From Nocardia gamkensis NBRC 108242 (GTDB lineage: Bacteria > Actinomycetota > Actinomycetes > Mycobacteriales > Mycobacteriaceae), in NCBI RefSeq assembly GCF_001612985.1, contig NZ_BDBM01000061.1:1-45758 (forward strand): a DNA stretch of 45,758 nucleotides, given 5' to 3'. The notes under the pieces were generated by a model. It made no database searches. It was given only the letters and a program-made list of their open reading frames with translations, and had not been told where the DNA came from. Positions 8,760 through 17,379 of this stretch are shown here, in pieces. Within the stretch, counting starts at the first letter, position 1; each line of letters starts with the position of its first letter. Position numbers and translations under genes: made by a program.

Positions 8760-10275
8760 CGCCCCACTCCTCTGTGTTCGCTGTGATGGAATTCGAGATG
8801 TCGAGATCGGGAGCCGTCGTATCGGTGTGTGTCCACAGCGCTGTCTCAGCAGATGGGAATTGGGGTATGGGTCGCCAGCCTGGATCCGGAAGGTAGGCGA
8901 CGGTCTGGCCGACCTCGGGGACCGACCCGAACTTCGGTTTGGCAGGCGTGCCCATGCCGCCGACGACTTCGACGGTGACGAGGCTGGAGTCGGCCTTGAG
9001 TTCTGTTGTGATGATCTTGGCCTTGTGGCCGTCCGGCATGGTGGGGCTGATCAACTGGGTTTCATCTGTGAGTCGGGTGGGATCGAGTGTCCGGATGAGG
9101 AAGCGAGGCCGCAAAATCCGACGATTGTTGTCGCTGATGACGACTCGGTTAGGTTCTGCAGCTTCAACGATTCCGGCGAACGCTTCGCCGATGCTTCGTC
9201 GGTCGGCGAGTACGAAGGGGTCGTCGAAGGCCTTGTCAGCTTCGAACTCTTCGATGGCCCGTTCATGTCGGCTGAGTCGTCTTGCGGCTCCTACTGCGTT
9301 GTCTCGTGCACGCTGGGGCAGGGCGGTACCAGCGTCCTGGTAGTCGGAGAAGGCGGTGAACGTTGCGCAGTCCGATTCGAAACGTTTTGCCGCGCTTGGC
9401 GCCTCGGGGACACTGCTCAGTTGAGCGACCGCGTCCCACATCGTTCGCCACGTTGGTTTGATCTGTTCGCCGATGAGGTCCTGAAGTTCCTGCCGCGCGG
9501 CGTTGATGGCATCCACATTTCCGGACTGCCGCGCGGCATCGAAGTTCCGGATCGCCGGCTGCAGCTGTCGATTATCGAATTCCGGAGACGTCGACGGTCC
9601 GGCGGGTGGGCAGATGACCGGGTTTTCGGCGTCGAGAAGGGCCTGCTCGACACTGACGTTCTGAGGCGGGGCGATCCAAGCCATGACGGAAGCCAGGTTT
9701 TGGTCCTCGAAGGTGCTCTGACCAGTGGCCCAGTGTTCAGTAAGAAGATCGGTGATGGCCAGTAGCATCGAGGTTCCGGCTTGCTCCGCGGAGTCGGTCA
9801 GGGCTGTAAGCCATGTGCCCAGCTCAGGCACGACCGCGGGGACTGGATAGTCGCCGGTTGTCTTGCGGAAGCGGCAGGTACGCCCCAGATCCTTCAGCGC
9901 CTGGATCCCACCACGGTTGGGCACCAGAATCTGCGGGGCGGTAACGAAGTGAGATCGCGGCCCGCCGCCTTTCGTGCGAATCTCGCGGCGGTTTGTGCGG
10001 AACTCGTTAATGTACTTCATCACGACGCTGCCGAATTCAGCAGCGAAGATGAAACGCTGATCAGGATTGCGGGGCTGACCCACGATGATCAGTCGTGCCG
10101 ACCGCTTCGCGGATCCGACCATCACCGCGAGCGGTGACCCAGCCTCGCCGGCCATGACTAGCGGGATAACTACCAGTGGTTTGGCTGAAAGTCGTCGGTG
10201 GCGAAACTTCGTGATGGGCACTGCCCTCATCGATTCCATCGCTTCGAGGCGCGCCAGGGCCGAGACCTTGCTCAT
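8749..10275 (-). CDS. Unknown 508-aa protein in helicase/nuclease operon
   Basis: I recognise no family. The first 130 residues look globular and beta-rich (PLVVIPLVMAGEAGSPLAVM, SARLIIVGQPRNPDQRFIFA). The middle (250-400) is helical and rich in Ala, Glu and Arg. The C-terminal 110 residues again look beta-rich and end in an acidic tail (EEWGDDD). There is no signal peptide or membrane segment, so it is probably cytoplasmic. It begins in an ATGA overlap with the upstream nuclease gene and overlaps the helicase by 11 bp, so the three proteins are probably made together. It may be an accessory or DNA-binding partner of the helicase, since the helicase is short; this is inference from gene order only. 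Confidence 0.8.
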   Translation of the reverse strand: MSKVSALARLEAMESMRAVPITKFRHRRLSAKPLVVIPLVMAGEAGSPLAVMVGSAKRSARLIIVGQPRNPDQRFIFAAEFGSVVMKYINEFRTNRREIRTKGGGPRSHFVTAPQILVPNRGGIQALKDLGRTCRFRKTTGDYPVPAVVPELGTWLTALTDSAEQAGTSMLLAITDLLTEHWATGQSTFEDQNLASVMAWIAPPQNVSVEQALLDAENPVICPPAGPSTSPEFDNRQLQPAIRNFDAARQSGNVDAINAARQELQDLIGEQIKPTWRTMWDAVAQLSSVPEAPSAAKRFESDCATFTAFSDYQDAGTALPQRARDNAVGAARRLSRHERAIEEFEADKAFDDPFVLADRRSIGEAFAGIVEAAEPNRVVISDNNRRILRPRFLIRTLDPTRLTDETQLISPTMPDGHKAKIITTELKADSSLVTVEVVGGMGTPAKPKFGSVPEVGQTVAYLPDPGWRPIPQFPSAETALWTHTDTTAPDLDISNSITANTEEWGDDD

Positions 10276-11426
10276 CGCCCGCCCCTCGTCGAGGTACCGC
10301 CGATGTCGACCAGTTCGGCGCGCAGCCGCGCCGCGTGTCGCAGCGCGACAGCTATCTCGACCTGTTCTTGGTTCGGCTCCAGTTCGCCGCGCGCGAGCCC
10401 CAATGCCATGGTCATGGTGTCAATGCCGCCCAAGGGCTCGGTGACCGCTGGTCCGAGGACATCGAGACTTCCGCAGGCCCGTGCCCGCGACCGGCAGAAG
10501 AAGGCCATTTCGCAATGGCTGAGGCAGTCCGGACGGTACGCGGCCGGCACGGAGTCGAGCGCTTCCAACAGTTCGGACTGCGGACGTTGAGGATGTCCGT
10601 CCTCGTCTTTGTCCAGGTCGAATGTCGTGCCTTCAGGCAGCAGGTCGAGCTGGTTGCCGATGCGTTCGATTCGGTCGAGCTGCCGGGCGAGGTTCTTCAC
10701 CTGGTTCCGCGCGTCGACAAATGCGCCGGTCGGTCGGTTGGTGAAGTTCTTCGGCCCGATGAGGACGATCTTGTCGGACACGACGTCGGGGTTGATGTCG
10801 GCGGCCGCGAGCATCGTGCGGAGTGCGAGGATGTAGGCGCATGCCTGGGTGGTCGCGGACTTCACCAGTGCGGGGTCAGCCTGTCCGTCGACGACCGGAA
10901 AGCTCTTGATCTCCACGACGTAGAACTTGTCGCCGAACTTGAACGCGACCAGGTCCGGCTCGAGGAATACGAACTGGCCGCCGACCTCCAACCGCAGTAG
11001 CGGATGGTCGTACAGGGTGCCATCTCCATCGCCCCGGGCGGCACCGACCAGCGCTTTTTCGGTCTCGTTGTGACGGACGGACGGTGTGCTGACCCCGCCG
11101 ATGTCATTGAGATCCCGGTACCCGACCTGCGGAATGGGGAGGTCGAGGACGTCTCGGAGTACGCGCAGCAGTTCGGCGCATCCGTTGGCCTTCACCATCT
11201 TCTCGAAGTTGTTGCCGCGGGTGATGGCGAAGATGGACTGGCCGAACTGAGTTCGGTACCCAGCATGTTCCGCGATGTCCTTCTTGTTGGAGCCGGAGGC
11301 GTCCAGGACCGACCGCAGGGTGCAGCGTGGATTGTTCTCGAGCGCGGCCAGTGACCGAGCGTTGAAGTTCAGACGGGTCGCGGACCCACGCAACGCGTCC
11401 AAACGGCTGTCAGGAGCTACCTTCAC
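10272..11426 (-). CDS. RecB/Cas4-like PD-(D/E)xK nuclease with C-terminal cysteine cluster
   Basis: Predicted DNA exonuclease, 384 aa. The RecB-family core is visible: RGNNFEKMV (about 71-79), FLEPDLVAF with D158, VVEIKSF with E172 and K174, and QACAY with Q194 and Y198 (the QxxxY motif). The C-terminal part has four cysteines, C301, C305, C311 and C318 (CLSHCEMAFF, then CRSRARAC), resembling the iron-sulfur clusters of Cas4 and AddB nucleases, though the spacing is not identical. GTG start at 11426, with AAGGA about 14 nt upstream. It is coupled to the downstream gene by ATGA. No cas1 or cas2 is nearby, so it is unlikely to be a CRISPR Cas4. Confidence 0.8.
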   Translation of the reverse strand: MKVAPDSRLDALRGSATRLNFNARSLAALENNPRCTLRSVLDASGSNKKDIAEHAGYRTQFGQSIFAITRGNNFEKMVKANGCAELLRVLRDVLDLPIPQVGYRDLNDIGGVSTPSVRHNETEKALVGAARGDGDGTLYDHPLLRLEVGGQFVFLEPDLVAFKFGDKFYVVEIKSFPVVDGQADPALVKSATTQACAYILALRTMLAAADINPDVVSDKIVLIGPKNFTNRPTGAFVDARNQVKNLARQLDRIERIGNQLDLLPEGTTFDLDKDEDGHPQRPQSELLEALDSVPAAYRPDCLSHCEMAFFCRSRARACGSLDVLGPAVTEPLGGIDTMTMALGLARGELEPNQEQVEIAVALRHAARLRAELVDIGGTSTRGGR

Positions 11427-11483
11427 GGCAGTGTTGTTCCTTGAGGAGAAGGGGCAGAAGGGTCTATCAGGGTTGTTCCTGTG

Positions 11484-12317
11484 TCAGGAGTCGGCTTGCT
11501 CGAGCCGGGCCTGTCGCAGCGGTGCGCCGAACAGTTGCTGTTCGTCGTTCAGTTGCTTTCGTGCGCGTCGCGCGGACGCGGTTCTGGCCGCGTGATCGGC
11601 GTCTGAGTGAACTTCCAGTTCGGTGAGGGCCGCGTCGATCACCTGGTCCAGATCCTTGACGACGAGGCTCGCCTCCGGCGGCATCGCGTCGGGGATGTTG
11701 GTCGCGAACCGCCACAGCAAGCGCATCGCGGCGGGCGTGGGTTCCGAACCAGCTGTTCGTATCCCACGAATTGCCTCGGCGATTCGAATCGCGCCGGTAA
11801 GAAAGTTCACCCGCGGCGAGAGTGGGCCGACGATGCGTTGCTCGAGCGACCAGGTGCTGATCGTGAGCAATGCTCTGGCCGGCGACAGAAGCTCGTGGTT
11901 GAGTGCCGGGCACAGGTAGTAGGGGCGAGCGCCGGGAGCAGCACGGTAGGACCGCTCTTCGTCGCGGCGAAGACTCGACAGTTTGGCTGTCGTCAGGTCT
12001 CCAGGGAAGAACGCGTCGTGGACGTCGACGATGAGCTTCGGCGCGGCGGGTGTCTGGAGGAGCATCAACGCTCGCTGTACGTGCTCGCGAGCAGGTAGCG
12101 TCGTTGATGGGGGTTCGGCCGATGTCGGCTGGCCCGGCATGGTGGCCGACTGGGCCGGTTCGTCGGTCTCCAGCAGTGCATCCCACGCACGTTCTGTTCG
12201 GCGAAGTTGCGCTCGGAGTTCGCCGACCCGCTCCGTGTCGCCGGCGGCGGATGCATCGCGGATCGCGCGCCGCAGCTCGGCGATGCTCTTGTCCAACTCG
12301 TCCAGCGGGTTGCTCAT
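11484..12317 (-). CDS. Unknown 277-aa protein, first gene of the helicase/nuclease operon
   Basis: No family recognised. Residues 1-50 form a strongly charged helix, probably a coiled coil (LDKSIAELRRAIRDAS, VGELRAQLRRTERAW). A Pro/Ser/Thr-rich linker (about 52-72) follows. The rest is a mainly helical domain with VDVHDAFFPGDLTT near 97 and a charged C-terminus. The ATG at 12317 has no clear Shine-Dalgarno sequence, so it may be read from a short or leaderless transcript. It faces sbcD across 135 bp and is followed after 57 bp by the nuclease gene. It could be a scaffold or sensor subunit; there is no direct evidence. Confidence 0.75.
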   Translation of the reverse strand: MSNPLDELDKSIAELRRAIRDASAAGDTERVGELRAQLRRTERAWDALLETDEPAQSATMPGQPTSAEPPSTTLPAREHVQRALMLLQTPAAPKLIVDVHDAFFPGDLTTAKLSSLRRDEERSYRAAPGARPYYLCPALNHELLSPARALLTISTWSLEQRIVGPLSPRVNFLTGAIRIAEAIRGIRTAGSEPTPAAMRLLWRFATNIPDAMPPEASLVVKDLDQVIDAALTELEVHSDADHAARTASARRARKQLNDEQQLFGAPLRQARLEQADS

Positions 12318-12452
12318 AGCTTTGGAGACTACCAGAGTTCCAGATGTTTTCCCGATATTCTCCCGAGTGTGGTGTAGTCTCGGTGTCGCTCGACTCCACT
12401 CGACCGCGGCGGCGCATGGGATGCCCGCCCGTTACCTTCTTCGGAGAACCCC
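12318..12452. promoter_or_regulatory. Shared divergent promoter region between the nuclease/helicase operon and sbcDC
   Basis: A 135-bp region between two divergent start codons (ATG at 12317 on minus, GTG at 12453 on plus). It must hold both promoters, so the two operons can be co-regulated from here. A Shine-Dalgarno-like CGGAGA lies at 12442-12447 before sbcD. An A/T-rich stretch around 12345-12362 (GTTTTCCCGATATTC) is a possible promoter core. No clear operator palindrome was found. Confidence 0.55.
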
Positions 12453-13775
12453 GTGACAGCACGCGTGTTCCACACCTCCGATTGGCATTTGGGGCGCCAA
12501 ATCGGACGTCATCGACGCGACGCAGAGTTCGACGCCGTACTGAATGAGATCGTAGGTATCGCAGCTGATTTCGCTCCTGACGTGATCGTTCACAGCGGAG
12601 ATCTATTCGACGGTCATCGACCCAGTTTGGACGACATGCGCCGTGCCGCGCTGGCACTTCGACGGCTTGGCGACATCGCACCCGTGGTAGTCGTCGCGGG
12701 CAACCACGACACCCGGCACGTCCTGTCGTTCCTGGAGTTCATGATCAGCGACCTGGGCACCCGTACATGCACGGAATCCAGGGTGCGATTCGCGACCGAC
12801 GCTCGTCCCGACGGCCTGCTGATCGCCGAGTATCCAGCAGCGCAAGGGGAATTGACGGTTCGGGTGGGTGGGCTGCCGTATCTGCACCCTAACCGGTTCG
12901 CCTACGACTTCTCTGACCCAGCGACAGCGACCGCGACCTACGCCGAACGGATGCGGGCCGTGCAGGCCGACGTCTACCGTTGCCTCGCTCACGACCGTGG
13001 TCCTCGGGACGTACTGGTGTACGCCGCGCACCTGTTCGTTGAGGGTGCCACGCCGTCGCATTCCGAGCGGAAGATCTCCATTGGGCCGGACTTCGCTTCG
13101 AGTGCAATGGGGCTGCCGAAGGTCGACTATGGTGCGCTCGGTCATATCCATAAGCCACAACGAATCGATGGAGTCGGCTTCAGCGCGCGCTACGCGGGCA
13201 GTCCGCTTCAGATGGACTTCGGTGAGATAAGGGACACCAAGAGCGTGGTTCTCGTTGAGATCGCGCCTGAACGGGAACCTCGAATCGAGCTCGTGCCACT
13301 GGAGTCAGGCCGCCGCCTGGTGAGGCTCGCCGGAACGATGGATCAGATTAGGGCGGATGCGAGTCGAGTCGGCGATGCGTGGGTGAAAGTCAGCGTCCAG
13401 GCCGACAGCCCCGTGCTCGGACTCTCGGAATCTCTCTCCGAGATGCTGCCCAAGGCGACGATCGTGGGGATCGACGAATACCGGCCAGGGGCCGAAAAGC
13501 AGATCATGGACAGGACCACGACTGCCGACGACCTCCCCAGTGTCGAAGAGATCCTGCGCGAGTACCTAGCAGACGGTCGCGTGGCAGGGCGAGCGCTGGA
13601 CCACGTCATGGCCACTCTCACTGACATTCAAGCCGACCCTGACCCCGCCGATGGCACGGGCTGCTGCGAGATGAGCCTGCTGGCTGCCGCGATAGACGGC
13701 CATACCCCAGAGAACATCGACCGCGCCGGCGTCCTGACAACCGGACACACGACAGATTCGGAGGCACTGCGATGA
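12453..13775 (+). CDS. sbcD: SbcD/Mre11-like nuclease subunit
   Basis: Metallophosphoesterase nuclease of the SbcCD (Mre11-Rad50) type, 440 aa, which cuts DNA ends and hairpins. The metal-binding motifs are all visible: TSDWHLG (D11, H13), HSGDLFDGH, VVAGNHDTRH, a later histidine in YAAHLF, and LGHIHKPQ. The C-terminal capping region after about 270 is less conserved. The GTG at 12453 is supported by CGGAGA upstream. The gene overlaps sbcC by ATGA. Because it faces a dedicated nuclease/helicase operon inside a defence island, it may be a specialised copy. The window cannot show whether the genome has another sbcDC. Confidence 0.92.
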   Translation: MTARVFHTSDWHLGRQIGRHRRDAEFDAVLNEIVGIAADFAPDVIVHSGDLFDGHRPSLDDMRRAALALRRLGDIAPVVVVAGNHDTRHVLSFLEFMISDLGTRTCTESRVRFATDARPDGLLIAEYPAAQGELTVRVGGLPYLHPNRFAYDFSDPATATATYAERMRAVQADVYRCLAHDRGPRDVLVYAAHLFVEGATPSHSERKISIGPDFASSAMGLPKVDYGALGHIHKPQRIDGVGFSARYAGSPLQMDFGEIRDTKSVVLVEIAPEREPRIELVPLESGRRLVRLAGTMDQIRADASRVGDAWVKVSVQADSPVLGLSESLSEMLPKATIVGIDEYRPGAEKQIMDRTTTADDLPSVEEILREYLADGRVAGRALDHVMATLTDIQADPDPADGTGCCEMSLLAAAIDGHTPENIDRAGVLTTGHTTDSEALR

Positions 13776-16700
13776 AGCCGGTCACGCTCTCCATGAAAGG
13801 GTTCCGCAGCTACCCGGAATCCGCGACCATCGACTTCGCTGGCAAGGGCTTGACCGCGGTACTTGGTGACACTGGAGCCGGGAAGAGCAGTATTCTCGAA
13901 GGGGTTACCTTCGCGCTGTTCAACAAGAGTTCGTGGGATGGCCGAGAGACGAAGCCTCTCATCGCCGACAAGGCCAGCGTCGGCAGCGTGGAACTCACCT
14001 TCATCCACGGTGGCGTCCGCTGGCGGGTGCACCGCACAATTCATGCCACCAATCCCAATGCCGGGCGACACCACCTGAAGAACCTCGATACCGGCGAAGA
14101 AGTCGACGGCGCTACGGCGGTGACCAAGCGCATCGAAGGCATCCTGCAGCTGGGCTACGACACGTTCCTTCGAGTGGGACTGCTGCCACAAGGAAAGTTC
14201 GACCAGCTTCTGACCTCGAAGGCGAGCGAGCGCAAGAGGCACCTCCGTGAGCTGTTCGGGGCGGAATCGCTGGTGAAGGTCCAGGAAACCGCCCGGGACA
14301 GGGCGACGGAACTCGCAAAGCTTCTCGCAACAGCGACGGAGAAACGCAAGGGCATGTGGCCGGATCCGGCACAGACCGCAGCGGAATACGGCTCGAAGGC
14401 CTCGGTCGCTGAAGCATTGGCGGACCAACTGGACACGACCATCGGCACGATATCCGCACTGCAGGAGACGGTTTCGGCGGCTCATGCGGCAGCAATCGCG
14501 GCTCGGACTGCCACCGACAACCTCGCCGAAGGGATTGTGCACGAGGCGATCCCCACCCTGGACAAGCTCGGACCGATCGCCGATAGAATAGGGCAACAAC
14601 GGGCATCGCTCGAGGAGAGCGCTGCCGAGATCGACACTCGTGAGCAAAGTCTGGTCGAGCAGATCCGACTGCGCGAACAGGCAGGTGAGGGCCTTAGTTC
14701 GTTGGGCAACGCCGAAGGGATCTTGGCGCGCCTCGTTGAGCGCGCTGAAGGTCATCGCCAGGAGCAGCGAAGCCTCGACGACCGCACGACGAGCCTGGCC
14801 GAGGAGTCCAGCCAAATCGCTGCCGATGAAGCCGAATTGAACGAGCGGAGCGAGAAAACTCAGCCACTCATCGACGCCGCCGACACGGCCGCCGCAGTCG
14901 GCGACGACGTCCGCAGCCGCGCCAACGAACTCCGAATGAAAGTCCGCGAGGCGCTCGAGGCGGCCTTCCATGTCGCCGAAACAACCAATGCGCGGCAGGA
15001 AGCCAACGACGAACTGGCAAGGGCCAATAAACTGTTCGCAGATCTCACGCAGGAACTCGTGGCCGCCAAGGACGCGGTCACCCGCGCGGAGGCGCGAAAA
15101 AGTGCATTGGAACTGCAGAATCGGGCCGCACTGATCGCCGCGGACATCCATCCCGGAGACGATTGCCCGGTCTGCCACCAGCAAGTACCGGATCCCTTCG
15201 AAGCGGGCGGGACCGCGACCTCGGACGAGATCCGCAAGGTCCAGACGGCGCTCGGCGAGGCCACGGCGCTGCGGGAGAAGATCAGCGACGACATCGCCGA
15301 TGCCAAAGCCGCAGTCGCATCCGCTGAACGGACAGTCTCGATCAGTGCGAAGAAGCACCGTGACGCGGAGCTCGAAGCGCAACGATCCGCCGACGCGTCG
15401 TGCACGCAGCTCAAAGAGTTCGCCGCCGCAGCCGGCGAAGTCGGTGGACACTTCGACGCAGCCGCATCCTGGGCGACGCTCACTGCCGCTCTGCAACTCG
15501 CCGTTCTGCCCAGCGACTCGGCACCGTACAAGACTGCGGCAAACCCAATTATCGAGGCGATCGCCACATGTGAGACGGCGGTCGCAGCCGACGTCAACCT
15601 GCGGCGCGACAGAGCGTCACAAGCCACCATCGGCATCGACGCCGACCGCAAGGCGCTAGTCGACCGACAGAAGGCCCATATTTCGCGTGTCGACGAGGTT
15701 CAACAAGCGGAGGCCCGTGAGAACGCGGCGGTCGCCCTGACCGCAGCCGAGATCAACGGCCTGCCCGTCGGTCCCCGCAACATGCTGCCGAGCGAAGTGA
15801 TCGACATCACTGCTGATTCTGTTCACGAGGCAACCACAGCAGTCGCCGCCTCGAAGGCTGAGATGGAGAGTCTGACCGAATCCCTCGAACGGGTACGCCG
15901 AGAGGCTGCTGATGTGCTCAATCAGCAGCGCCGACTGGACCAGGAAGTCAACCAACTTCTGGACAATCCGCTGTCGGACCTGCGCAATGCGCTGGGCAAC
16001 TGGGCAAGAGCGTTAGGTCGCGCGGTTGACTATCTCGAGGATGGCGACTGCCTAATTCCGGATGCCCCAAAGGGCCGCGGGATAGGTGACGCACGTGAGT
16101 TCGTCGCCAGACTGAACGACGCGACGGCTGCAGCCAACTCGAAGCTGACCGGTGCGTGCGCTGCTCACACTCTCGTAGCCAATAACGCCATCGCCAGTAT
16201 CAAAGTCGAGGTGGAGAAACTGCCCGACATACCCGAGATCGCGGAGACGGTCGACTGGAACACGTCCCAGGCTGTCCGCCCGCTCATCGTCGCGATGGCG
16301 AATGCACGCAAGGATGCCGAACGGTTGCGTGCGGCACAAGGCGAGGCCACAGCGCAGGTACAGCAGGCAGCCGACCTCGACTTCGCGATCGCCGCTGGCC
16401 AGGCTCGCCACGCAGCCCTCGAAGTACTCAAGAAGGAATTGGTTGACGCAAAGTTCCTGGGCCACCTCACCACTCTCAACACCAAGACGCTCCTCGGAAT
16501 CGCCAGTTCGCTGCTCGGGAAACTGACCGAGGACCAGTTCGGCTTCGCCCCCAACTGCGACATCGTCAGTCGCGGCAGTCAAGTAGCGCACAGCGCCAAT
16601 CGACTGTCTGGAGGTGAAAAGTTCCTGGCCTCGTTGGCGTTGGCTCTCGCCCTGGCCGAACTGCATTCGCTCAGCGGGCCCCGACTCGGGTCTCTGTTCC

Positions 16701-16951
16701 TCGACGAGGGCTTCGCGACGCTGGACACCGAGGCATTGCATTCGGCTCTCGAAGTCTTACGGGCTCAGACCGGTGAGGACCGAATGGTCATGGTGATCAG
16801 CCACCTGCACGCAGTCGCGGAAGCCGTCGACGATGTGCTGTGGGTCGAGCGGCCGACGGGCGGCAGCTCGACGGCACGGTGGCTCACCGTTGATGAGCGT
16901 GATGCGCTGATCAACGCCGACCTCGCCAGCGGCCTGCAGTCGCTGACGTAG
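13772..16951 (+). CDS. sbcC: SbcC/Rad50-like SMC-family ATPase
   Basis: Partner ATPase of SbcD, 1059 aa, a usual SbcC length. Residues 1-170 carry the N-terminal ATPase half with Walker A LGDTGAGKSSI near residue 35. Two long Ala/Glu/Arg/Gln-rich coiled-coil arms flank a zinc hook with CPVCHQ near residue 465. The C-terminal half has the signature RLSGGEKFLASLALALA near 945 and Walker B SLFLDEGFATLD near 975, then VMVISHLHAV. The start lies in an ATGA overlap with sbcD. The protein should form a dimeric, DNA-end-bridging complex. No missing motif was seen. Confidence 0.93.
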   Translation: MKPVTLSMKGFRSYPESATIDFAGKGLTAVLGDTGAGKSSILEGVTFALFNKSSWDGRETKPLIADKASVGSVELTFIHGGVRWRVHRTIHATNPNAGRHHLKNLDTGEEVDGATAVTKRIEGILQLGYDTFLRVGLLPQGKFDQLLTSKASERKRHLRELFGAESLVKVQETARDRATELAKLLATATEKRKGMWPDPAQTAAEYGSKASVAEALADQLDTTIGTISALQETVSAAHAAAIAARTATDNLAEGIVHEAIPTLDKLGPIADRIGQQRASLEESAAEIDTREQSLVEQIRLREQAGEGLSSLGNAEGILARLVERAEGHRQEQRSLDDRTTSLAEESSQIAADEAELNERSEKTQPLIDAADTAAAVGDDVRSRANELRMKVREALEAAFHVAETTNARQEANDELARANKLFADLTQELVAAKDAVTRAEARKSALELQNRAALIAADIHPGDDCPVCHQQVPDPFEAGGTATSDEIRKVQTALGEATALREKISDDIADAKAAVASAERTVSISAKKHRDAELEAQRSADASCTQLKEFAAAAGEVGGHFDAAASWATLTAALQLAVLPSDSAPYKTAANPIIEAIATCETAVAADVNLRRDRASQATIGIDADRKALVDRQKAHISRVDEVQQAEARENAAVALTAAEINGLPVGPRNMLPSEVIDITADSVHEATTAVAASKAEMESLTESLERVRREAADVLNQQRRLDQEVNQLLDNPLSDLRNALGNWARALGRAVDYLEDGDCLIPDAPKGRGIGDAREFVARLNDATAAANSKLTGACAAHTLVANNAIASIKVEVEKLPDIPEIAETVDWNTSQAVRPLIVAMANARKDAERLRAAQGEATAQVQQAADLDFAIAAGQARHAALEVLKKELVDAKFLGHLTTLNTKTLLGIASSLLGKLTEDQFGFAPNCDIVSRGSQVAHSANRLSGGEKFLASLALALALAELHSLSGPRLGSLFLDEGFATLDTEALHSALEVLRAQTGEDRMVMVISHLHAVAEAVDDVLWVERPTGGSSTARWLTVDERDALINADLASGLQSLT

Positions 16952-17379
16952 CGCGCTGATCCCGCGGCGTACGGTCTTGGAGGGTTTGTAATCTGACGTC
17001 GCCGAGGTGGCTCTGTCCGCCATCTGCGATGGCACATGTTCACGAACACCGACGGAGACACCCAACTGGCGGGTTCGATGTTTCACGAATGTCGATAGCA
17101 CCAAGCCTTGATCCGTACCGCTCGTATAATGCAGCGCTGCAATGGTTGTCGAGCCAACCGTCGTCCTCGGGCCGTTGGCGTGCCGTCGACGTTCGCGAAC
17201 AGCCGGGCGCATCTTTCGGTTCCGATCGACGCTGGAATTCGTGAGCATGTGTCGTCCGAATTCGCGAACGAAGCCACCGAGGGTTGGCGACCTGCACTTC
17301 CCGGCCCTGTTGGAGCGAGGAACGCAACGGAACATTGTGCCAATGCAGGATCGCGCTGACGGTCGGCCTGCGATAGGGG
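16952..17379. other. Intergenic region with five TTCRCGAA-like sites
   Basis: A gene-free stretch between sbcC and a methylase pseudogene. Open frames here are short and have no convincing protein. It holds four copies of TTC(A/G)CGAA at 17039, 17082, 17192 and 17261, and a weaker TTCGTGAG at 17238, several followed by an A/C-rich step and CGA or CCG. The palindromic form TTCGCGAA occurs twice. Spacings are 43, 110, 46 and 23 bp. They could be regulatory sites, or remnants of a lost mobile or coding segment. Confidence 0.4.

Noticed and set aside
13628..15496. 622-aa minus-strand frame over sbcC
   Set aside because: Antisense to the coiled coil of SbcC; no independent ribosome binding site or domain.
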